Assembly: GCA_963971425.1 (NCBI GenBank)
Contig: OZ020521.1
Span: 10,061,519-10,125,518 of the forward strand
Source of the DNA: Bryoerythrophyllum caledonicum
Lineage: Eukaryota; Streptophyta; Bryopsida; Pottiales; Pottiaceae
Length of the DNA: 64,000 nucleotides
Reading direction: 5' to 3'
Every line of letters starts with the position of its first letter. Positions within the stretch are counted from its first letter, which is position 1. Shown one piece after another: positions 34,701 through 44,324 of this stretch. Below the pieces are notes generated by a model. That model was not told where the DNA came from. It saw only the letters and a program-made list of their open reading frames with translations, and ran no database searches. The position numbers were made by a program, and so were the translations under genes.

Positions 34701-37115
34701 AAATGATATCCTTACATCCTCAAACACAATTCAAATAGATAACAATCAAGCACATCTATACGAAGAAAACGGCCGACATTTACACACCATACCCATTACC
34801 CGGCTCCAATGGTTATGGAAACAATATCATACAAAATTCCAAACCCCTACAAACATTGAACCAACAACCCAACCCTTTGAAACCGAACTAATATGGCTTT
34901 ACCAAAGGTATAAATATCGAATACCAAAAACTGACCCCCTCAAAAATGCACAATACACAATACCCACCCCCATCTTAGACTCACTAATCTCATCCTTTAA
35001 CATCGAGCACTCATACTTTTCCTCCCCGATCACATGTCCTACCAAACTAAATAAATTCTACTCACCATACGAAAGAGACAAAATATTTGGATCCCTAGGC
35101 AAGGCCTTTGACCACAAATGGATCGGAAATGGCATAGGTCACCCCCACAACGAGAAAGACATGGAACAAGCCATACATTGGGCTAGACTTGCCGCCAAAC
35201 ACGATCCAAATAACACAAAAACAATCATCGTCACACCGAACAACAATTGGTACCAAAACAACAACCAACATTCAAATCCATTCCCAGATTCCCACATCAT
35301 TGCAGTATTCGAAGCAGACACAATAACATACGTAGAACCTAACATTCCATCCGAGCTAAAAAAACCCCGAACTGAACCATCTACATTACAAATACTATGC
35401 GTCCATCATCAAAATCAAACCATTGGCTCTCTAGAACAACTTGCGGAACTTACCTCCATAACAGACAATCTAGACATACAAAGACCATACACAGAACCGG
35501 CCCAACCAACACCCATACAAACCCTCGTAAACAAAAGTAAAAATTGGTCAAAATTAAATTATATCAACAACACATTAAACTACTCCGTCATACCTCCCCC
35601 CCTCCCAGACTACCCAACTCATACCACACCAAAATTTAACCCCGCACACAGTTATTACACCGACGGCTCCTTTAAACCACCGGAACAAATTAGCCCGGGC
35701 TCTTGGCGCAGAGAAAAAGCTGGATATGGCATATATAATTCTACCAAAGAAATTAAACTAGCCAAAAGACTCCATGGACTACAAAATATCCTCAGAGCAG
35801 AACTTATGGCCATTCACAAAACACTACAAATCATCACAACAAAATACAAAAATGAACCTGCACATATATTCACCGATTGTATAAATGCACTCTACCTGCT
35901 AAACACTCAAATAACACACCCAACCCTTCACAACAGTCACCCCGACCAAACCATATTAACATCAATGGTACAAATGTTACAAAACCGCACACAAATACAA
36001 CCCTTCACAAAGTCAGAGCCCATGCCAACATTGATGGCAACGAACAAGCAGACAAACTTGCAAAAGAAAGCCGAGAAAAAACACACAAAAATGCCAAAGA
36101 CCCGCACGAACACGCCCATGCCACCCCATACTACTTTGAAAAAGAAGATTGGCCTTCCAAAGAAGATACCCCCGACAAAGGCCCAATTAGATTTTTGGGC
36201 AAATATCTCAAAAAACAAGACCTCTACAACAACTTGGATACAATCTCAGAAAATATTCCTAACATAGAAAAATGGACTAACAATAACGACATAGACAATG
36301 AACTCTCTACAAACTTTTGGAAAAATCCCACCATCTCAGACTCACAAATAACGTGCCTCATCAAATTCCGTACGGGTCAGTACATGGGAAACGCTCGCAA
36401 ACAACTCTTCTTTGGAATAGAAAGATTCCCATCCATAACATGCCCCATATGCCCCTCAACGGACCCTGACACATGGCTTCATGTTCTACTCAAATGCCAA
36501 AACCACCACATACACTCTCTAATTGTTAAAAGACATAACAAAGCGGTATGGGAAGTCCGAAAACTAATCACCTCCTACAATAAATCGAGATGTTTCATAC
36601 TTATGAACGCCGGCACTTTTTATAGCAATCCACAAGAAAACACGGTCCCCTCATGGCTACTTCCATGCTCATGTATGACCCAAAGATGTCATTGCAACGC
36701 TAGGCTCAAACCGGACATTCTTTGTGTCAAAGGTTTACCATACAACGACCCACCACCCGAGAACATCAACCAAGACTACACCATTCAATTCATCGAATTT
36801 ACATATTGCAACGATAGATTCTCCTCGGAAACAATACAAAACAAAATAGATAAATACCAACCCCTCATAGACGACATCATTGCCCTCGGCTGGAATGTGG
36901 ACCCCCTTATTGTTATCACATCCGGCGCTCGTGCCACCACCTTTATCCCATCTATGAAAACTCTCGAAGATACCTTCAAGATACCCATTGATACAATTAA
37001 AACTACCTTTAAAAATATCAACACCATCGCTATTCAACATGCCATGTCTATTTTACTGCATAAACGCAAAATCGAAAATAACCAAGTCCTCCCTGATAGG
37101 CAAGACCCCCCTTAG
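31789..37115 (+). pseudogene. LINE copy 1 ORF2, C-terminal part: reverse transcriptase, RNase H, Cys/His finger, PD-(D/E)XK-like domain
   Basis: The frame is open from the TAA at 31,788 to 36,267, then one base is missing near 35,996 and the protein continues in another frame to TAG 37,115. RT landmarks: KAPGPDRIPNSILKNMP, NHRPIALANTIYKLF, LYVDFKNAFGSID (32,818), RGTIQGDTLSPYLF and AYADDLAT (33,127). RNase H landmarks: YYTDGSF (35,651), RAELMAIHK, FTDCINALYLL, and, after the frameshift, RAHANIDGNEQADKLA. Then CPICPSTDPDTWLHVLLKC with two following His, a CSCMTQRCHCNARLKPDILC segment, IEFTYCNDRF, and NKIDKYQPLIDDI. This tail resembles the R2-type endonuclease signature (PD, acidic residue, KxxKY), which would make this a dual-endonuclease element. 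That last point is inference. Confidence 0.85.
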
Positions 37116-37376
37116 GAACTTCGCCACTCTATCTCTTCCTGATTGGCTGCCTGTTTGGTTTTGTTTTTTTGTTGTTTAGTTAGTTTGGTCGTGGTTGGTC
37201 GTTGTTGGTTGGTTTCTGGCTACTCGTTACATAGTGTCTACCCTCGAAAGGGGGAAGTAGTTCCAGTTCGCTAATTCCTTGTCCGGTGGGCATGGTCTTA
37301 GTAATGGAACGAACAGACACTTTATTCACGCCGGTTCCCTTCGGGAACCGGCGTTCTTCTTCTTCTTCTTCTTCTT
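37116..37376 (+). other. LINE copy 1 3'UTR with terminal UUCG hairpin and (TTC)n tail
   Basis: After a T/G-rich stretch come conserved blocks (CATAGTGTCTACCCTCGAAAG, GGGAAGTAGTTCCAG, GGGCATGGTCTTAGTAATGG), an AACAGACACTTTATTCACG block, then at 37,328-37,354 a hairpin: 12-base arms ACGCCGGTTCCC and GGGAACCGGCGT around TTC, folding as cUUCGg in RNA. The tail is about seven TTC/TCT units to 37,376. The hairpin and tail are the probable start site for target-primed reverse transcription. Confidence 0.8.
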
Positions 37377-37576
37377 GCCCACTGGACAAGGAATTAGTAA
37401 ACTGGAACTACTTCCCTCTCTCGAGGGTAGACACTATGTAACAAGTAGCCAAGGAACCACAAACCAACCCACGAGCCACTAACTAATCAACAAGGCAACG
37501 AACCAACCACAAATCAAGCAATTCATCAAGAAACCTCAAAACAAGCAAGTCATGATAAATCAAGGCGGGGAAAAAT

Positions 37577-40500
37577 TTAAGGGGGGTCCTGTGTATCGGG
37601 GAGGGCTTGATTGTTTTCGATTTTGCGTTTATGTAGGAGAATGGACATGGCATATTGAGTAGCTATGGTGTTAATGTTTTTAAAGGAGGTTTTAATTGTT
37701 TCAATGGGTATCTTGAAGGTATCTTCAAGAGATTTCATAGATGGGATAAAGGTGGTGGCACGAGCGCCGGATGTGATTACAATAAGGGGGTCGACATTCC
37801 ATCTGAGGGCAGTGATGTCGTCAATAAGGGGTTGGTATTTATCTATTTTATTTTGGATTGTTTCCGGGGAAAATCTATCATTGCAATATGTGAACTCAAT
37901 GAATTGAATGGTGTATTCTAGGTTGATGATATCGGGTGGTGGGTCATTATATGGTAGACCTTTAACACAAAGGATGTCCGGTTTGAGCCTAGCGTTGCAA
38001 TGACATCTTTGGGTCATACATGAGCATGGGAGTAGCCAAGGGGGGACCGTATTTTCTTGTGGATTGTTATTAAAAGTGCCGGCGTTCATTAGTATGAAAC
38101 ATCTCGATTTATCGTAGGAGGTGATTAGTTTGCGGACTTCCCATACCGCTTTATTATGTCTTTTAACAATTAGAGAGTGTATGTGGTGGTTTTGGCATTT
38201 GAGTAGAACATGGAGCCATGTGTCGGGGTCCGTTGAGGGGCATATGGGGCATGTTATGGATGGAAATCTTTCAATTCCAAAGAAGAGTTGTTTGCGAGCG
38301 TTTCCCATATACTGACCAGTACGGAATTTGATGAGGCATGTTATTTGTGAGTCTGAAATGATGGGATTTTTCCAAAAGTTTGTAGAAAGTTTATTGTCTA
38401 TGTCATTATTGTTAGTTTATTTTTCTATGTTAAGAATATTTTCTGAGATTGTGTCGAGGTTATTGTAGAGGTCTTGTTTTTTGAGATATTTGCCCAAAAA
38501 TCTAATTGGGCCTTTGTCAGGGGTATCTTCTTTGGAAGGCCAATCTTCTTTTTGAAAGTAGTATGGGGTGGCATGGGCATGTTCGTGCGGGTCTTTGGCA
38601 TTTTTGTGTGATTTTTCTCGGCCTTCTTTTGCAAGTTTGTCTGCTTGTTCGTTGCCATCAATGTTAGCATGGGCTCTCACTTTGTGGAGGGTTGTGATTT
38701 GTGTACGGTTTTGTAACATTTGGACCATTGATGTTAATATGGTTTGGTCGGGGTGGCTATTGTGAAGGGTAGGGTGTGTTATTTGAGTGTTAAGTAGGTA
38801 GAGTGCATTTATACAATCCGTGAATATATGTGCGGGTTTATCATTGTATTTTGTTGTGATGATTTGTAGTGTTTTGTGGATGGCCATAAGTTCTGCTCTG
38901 AGGATATTTTGTAGTCCATGAAGTCTTTTGGCTAGTTTAATTTCTTTGGTTGAATTATATATGCCATAGCCAGCTTTTTCTCTGCGCCAAGATCCCGGGC
39001 TAATTTGTTCTGGTGGTTTAAAGGAGCCGTCGGTGTAATAACTGTATGTGGGGTTAAATTTTTGTGCGGTATGGGTTTGATAGTGTGGAAGAGGGGGAGG
39101 TATGACGGAGTAGTTTAATGTGTTGTTTACATAGTTTAGTTTTGACCAGTTTTTACTTTTGTTTATGGGGGTTTGTATGGGTGTTGGTGGGGCCAGTTTT
39201 GTGTATAGTCGGTGTATGCCTAGATTGTTTGTTATGGAGGTAAGTTCCGCAAGTTGTTCTAGGGAACCAAGGGTTTGATTTTGATGAAGGACGCATATTA
39301 TTTGTAATGTAGATGGCTCTATTCGGGGTTTTTTTAGCTCGGGTGGAATAGTAGGTTCTTCGTATGGTATTATGTCTGCTTCAAATATTGCAATGACATG
39401 GGAATCTGGGAATGGGTTGGGATATTGGTTGTTGTTTTGGTACCAATTATTGTTCGGTGTGATGATGATTGTTTTTGTGTTATTTGGATCATGTTTGGCG
39501 GCAAGTCTAGCCCAATGTATGGCTTGTTCCATGTCCTTCTCGTTGTGGGGGTGGGCTATGCCATTACCGGTCCATTTGTAGTCAAAGGCCTTTCCTAGGG
39601 ATCCAAATATTTTGTCTCTTTCATAGGGTGAGTAGAATTTTTTTAGTTTGGTAGAACATGTGACCAGAGAAGAGAAGTATGATTGCTCGATATTAAACGA
39701 TGAGATTAGTGAGTCTAAAATGAGAGTGGGTATTGTGTATTGGGCATTTTTGAGGGGGTCAGTTTTTGGTATTCGGTATTTATACCTTTGGTAGAGCCAT
39801 ATTAGTTCGGTTTCAAAGGGTTGGGTTGTTGGTTCGATGTTTGTAGGGGTTTGGAATTTTGTATTATATTGATTCCATAGCCATTGGAGTCGGGTAATGG
39901 GTATGGTGTGTAAATGTCGGCCGTTTTCTTCGTATAGATGTGCTTGATTGTTATCTATTTGAATTGTGTTTGAGGATGTAAGGATATCATTTTCGGGGTT
40001 GCATTCTGTTGTGTAGATGTTTAAGAGTGGGATAATTATGGGTGGTGTTACAGACCTTGAGTCTGAGAATTGTTCTTGTGGATGGTGGGCAAGGATGACA
40101 TCTAAGTATATTTTGTTTTGGATCTTTTGGTAGTATTGTTTTAATTTTTCAGTGTTATGTGTGGAGGTATTGGTGTCATGCCGTGGAAAAAGGTCTCTTT
40201 GGGGGAGCCATTTATTGTATGTATTATCATTGTGTTGCCATTGGCATAGATATTTTGTGTAGGTATTTTGTATGTTATTTGTGTCTATGTGTTGGATATG
40301 TTTATGGTTTATGATATTATTAATGGGGTATGTGGTAGGATTTTTGGGGATGTATGTTGGGGGCCGGGGGTGATATGTATGTGGAGGGTTAGGGGGATTG
40401 GTTGGTGTGGAAATATTTCTTGGGATGATGTTATTGTTGAGGGTGATGAATGGATCTTTAAGTGTATGAGAGTATGGGTGTATGTTGCAAGGAGTATGAC

Positions 40501-43500
40501 ATATAGTGGGGCATGTTAGGTGGCAAAATAGTTGTTTAGCAACACTTAGGGCACTCTTTATTAGTTTAGATCGGGTGAAGGGGTAGGTTTTGAAGTCCTC
40601 ATTGTTCATGATGTGTGTACCGTTAGGTAAAGTAATTTGGTTTAGTTCAAAGATATTTTTTGAGAGGAGTTTTTGTAGGAGCTTTTGGGAGAGTTGGGCA
40701 TTGAGTGTGTTATGATTTAATGTTTCTTGGCGCCATTGTATTTCTAGTGTTGTAGGATTAGTGAGGAAGTTCGGGAGCGTACTTTTAAGGTGGGCTTTAG
40801 CTACATGTTTTAATAAGGAGAATGTCCGTGTTATTGGTGATCTTATGCAGTCACTTTTTTAAATTCTCGGTATGTTTTCAGCGCCACCATATTGGGCAAG
40901 GACATAGTGAGTTAATCCAATATATATTTTCCCAAGTCTTCTTTTATCGTTTAAAGCATTTTGCAGTTGTTCGCCTATACATCGGAGGTATGCAATTTTG
41001 AGGGAGAAAGCTTCTAGTCCAAATAGGTTATGTGGTAGTTGGGTTATTGCATTTGACATACATTTTGGTAATCCACATATTGTTTTTTGTATGGCTATTA
41101 TTTTTTTATCAAGTTTTTTGATAGTTGGCATAGAGTATGGTACACCGTAGAAGCTGTATGCCACACCTGGGCGTAGTACGGTATCAACCATTTTTATTTT
41201 TTGTTTCATGGTGGCTGGGCATGTTGTTAGTTCTTTGCATTGTTTGCTGAGTTTTGTCGTTGTGGTGTGGATTTGGATTTTCCATTTTAGTGAGGGAACA
41301 AGGTTTGTGCCTAAGTATATGTATGGTTCATTTTGGTGTAGAATGGGGATCGGTTGATTGCGGTAATTGATGTTTGAGGCTTGCATTAGGGCTTTGAAAG
41401 TGGTAGGGTTCAATTTGGATTTGTTTGGGCATCCGGTAGCGGCACATTTTGGGACACCTACGTCCATACCGGCCCATTTACAATATCTATCAATTTTGTT
41501 TAGTTGTATTTGGATTGATTTGATTTTGTTAGTTGTGGTGGCTAGGTCATCCGCGTATGCGGCAGAGTTTATTATGACCTGTGATGTGCCAAAAGTGTAT
41601 CTGTAATTTCCTCTTTCTAGCCATCTGAGTAGTGGTTCTCGAAAAATAATGAATAGGTATGGGCTGAGGGTATCCCCTTGTATAGTTCCTCTTTGGATGG
41701 GTATAGGTTTTGTTTTCCCAAAGTGTTCACCGATATAACATGTAGATGATTTAGAATAGATGTTTCCAACAAGTGTAGTTGCATCTTTTGGGTAACCAAG
41801 GTCCATCATTATTGCTAGAAGTCGGGCATGATCAATTGAGCCAAAGGCATTTTTGAAGTCCACGTATAGTATGTATATATCTTGGTTAGTAAATTTTGCG
41901 TCTTCTAATGCGGCTATTATGGTTTGTATTTGCCGTGCGGTACTTCTCTCCGCTCTAAATCCTTCTTGACTATCATGTAGGATTTTGAATTTTTCGCCGT
42001 ATGAGGATAGTATGTGGGTGAGTGTACTGGTAAAAAGCTTATATATTGTGTTAGCTAGTGCAATTGGTCTATGATTGGGTAGCATGGATGGATCGCCTTT
42101 TTTGTATAGTAGAATTGTTCTACTTGTTTTCCATGAATTTGGTATTTGTTTTTGTTTATAGCAGTGAGAAAAGAATAGGAATAGTAGTTTATGAAATCTT
42201 GGAGGCATGTTTTTGAGTATTGAGTTTGGTATGCGGTCTGGGCCTGGGGCTTTATTATTTCCAAAATTTTGAAGGCATGTGTCGTATGTGGCTGTGTTGA
42301 GGTATTTATGTAGTGGAATTTCTGGTTCGCCCTGTTTGTCAAGGGTATATCCGTCCAGGTCGTGCCAAGGGTATTGGCGTATTGCACATGTGCATTCTAT
42401 TGTATGCTGTGGCTGGTAATTACATGTTGGTACTGTTGGTCTATTGGTTTTTGTTTGTTGGTTAAATATTTCATTCGCAATGTCTTCGGGGCTAGTTAGA
42501 ATATTATTATATTGATCTTTGATACAATCCATTGGTGGGGATTCAAGGTTTTTAAAGACTTTTTTGTTAATTTTTTTGGGGCTGATTTCCTATAGTTGTC
42601 TGTATTTTGAGATGGCTTTTTTAATGTTTTCTTTTGTATATTTTGTGATTATTCTCCGGGCTTGTATGTTGGCATTTTTTGCAATTATCGCGATATCTTT
42701 TATCCATGTATCGTGGGGAAGGTCCGGAGGCGGCGGGGTAGGGATTTGGATGTGTTGTATAGTTAGTAGTTCGTTGTGTATGGGGTGGTTACGCCATTGA
42801 GGGTTGTTTTTTACAATTCTAATGGTTTTACGTATGGTATGGTATGTGGTTAAGTGTTGTTTCCAAGTTTTAGAAAGTTTGCGGGGTAGATACCCGCCTT
42901 GTTGAGAGGTTCTGTTTGTCATTTGGGGTATTGGGTGTGCTCTACAAGTTTGTTCTAGTGTATCAGAGATTTTATTGATGATTTTGTCTAGAGAGTGGCA
43001 TGCTTTTTGCCATTGTGCTTGTGTTAATTGACTATTGTTTTCAAGAGTGTTTATGAGGGAGTCTATTTGTACGGAGTTTTCTTCGAAGAATTTTGTGTTG
43101 AATTTTTCTATGTTGGTTTTTGGGATGGGGTTGAGTATGCGTATAGTGTCTTTGTTTGGGATTGTAGGAGTTCTACTAATTAGTGTGTTATTTGGGATGT
43201 GCAGTTGTATGGGTGAGTGGTCCGAGTTGAGAATAATATCTTTGTTTGTTGTGGAGGTGCATTGTGTGTTATTGTTTGTATTTATATAGAATCCATCTAT
43301 TAGACTCCAATCACTATAATTGTAGCCACCTTGTCTAGAGAATTGTGTATCGGTATTGATGTAAGTGAAGTTTAAGTTTTCTGTGAAGCGGCGCCATTGG
43401 TAATCAATGTTTTGAGGGGGGGTGTGATGGTTTCCATTTTGACGGCCAATTAGCGCTATGTCTCTATTGAAGTCTCCACATAATAGGTATGTATGATTGG

Positions 43501-43768
43501 GATGATTATTAATATGGGATGTAATAGTGTTTTGTATATCTAAGAGAAATCTAGTATCTTCGGGATGGGATGGCATATACATGTGAAAGATTAACCACGG
43601 TTGTAGTGGGTGATTAGTGATTTTGATTATTTGAATGTATGGTGATATGTGCATTGAAGTAGGGATTTTGTTGATGTTGCCTGGGAATGTATATTTTTTG
43701 TGTATAAATGTAAGGAGGCCACCGCGGGCCGGTGTGTATGGTCTCCTTTGTTGCATGCATCTTGTAAG
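37577..43768 (-). pseudogene. LINE copy 2 ORF2, APE (C-terminal half), RT, RNase H and C-terminal domain
   Basis: This is the only copy whose RNase H and C-terminal domain stay in one frame (QNRTQITTLHKVRAHANIDG), so it shows the ancestral arrangement. Stops are nonsense changes in frame: TAG at 42,590-42,592 (Tyr codon in copy 1, same TAG in copy 3), TAA near 40,859 (Lys codon in copy 1), and TAA near 38,417 (Trp codon in copy 1). RT motifs are as in copy 1 (VDFKNAFGSID, AYADDLAT). The RNase H acidic residues in YYTDGSF, RAEL, FTDC and GNEQAD are all present. The last 243 codons encode the Cys/His finger and the PD...E...K-like tail. The APE part is separated from its N-terminal half by the nested insertion. 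Confidence 0.85.
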
Positions 43769-43778
43769 TGCATGTGTA

Positions 43779-44324
43779 CCCCTCATTGACGACATCATCG
43801 CCCTCGGATGGAATGTCGACCCCCTTATTGTAATCACTTCCGGTGCTCGTGCCACCACCTTTACCCCATCTATGAAATCTCTAGAAGATAACTTCAAGAT
43901 ACCCATTGAAACAATTAAAACCTCCTTTAAAAACATTAACACCATAGCTATTCAATATGCCATGTCCATTCTCCTGCATAAACGCAAATCCGAAAACAAT
44001 CAAGTCCTCCCAGATACACAGGACCCCCCTTAAATTCCTCCCCAACCTTGATTTATCATGACTTGCTTGTTTTGAGGTTTTTTGACTACTTGCTAGGTTT
44101 ATGGTTGGTTCGTTGGCTAGTCGCTTGGGTTGTGATTTGTTGGTCGGTTGATTGTTTTGTGGCTCCTTGGCTTCTTGTTACATAGTGTCTACCCTCGAGA
44201 GAGGGAAGTAGTTCTAGCTTACTAATTCCTTGTCCAGTGGGCATGGTCTTAGTAGTGGAACGAACAAACACTTTATTCACGCCGGCCTCCTTCGGAGACC
44301 GGCGTTCTTCTTCTTCTTCTTCTT
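43779..44324 (+). mobile_element. Nested 5'-truncated LINE insertion (546 bp) with 10-bp target-site duplication
   Basis: It contains the last ~85 codons of ORF2 (from PLIDDIIALGWNVDP onward; stop at 44,033), the 3'UTR, the terminal hairpin (44,279-44,305) and a (TTC)n tail. It is inserted in reverse orientation into the APE region of copy 2. The flanks carry the direct repeat TGCATGTGTA at 43,769-43,778 and 44,325-44,334. Removing the insert and one repeat restores the copy 2 frame. The sequence is closest to the 3' end of copy 3. Confidence 0.93.

Larger units (their letters stand above)
19900..37376 (+). mobile_element. LINE copy 1: non-LTR retrotransposon with ORF1, 2A, APE, RT, RNase H and C-terminal domain
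   Basis: Order on the plus strand: a long 5' region with tandem repeats and an assembly gap; ORF1 (22,931-24,604); a ~2.2 kb ORF2 N-terminal module present twice in tandem (24.8-26.98 kb and 27.17-29.37 kb); ORF2 (27,256-37,115); 3'UTR; terminal hairpin; (TTC)n tail. The 5' boundary is uncertain because no matching start is shared with copy 2; anywhere from about 19.7 kb to 20.3 kb is possible. Lesions are a TGA in ORF1, a TAA in ORF2 at 31,786, and a frameshift in RNase H. At 37,377 it abuts copy 2 tail to tail. Confidence 0.9.
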
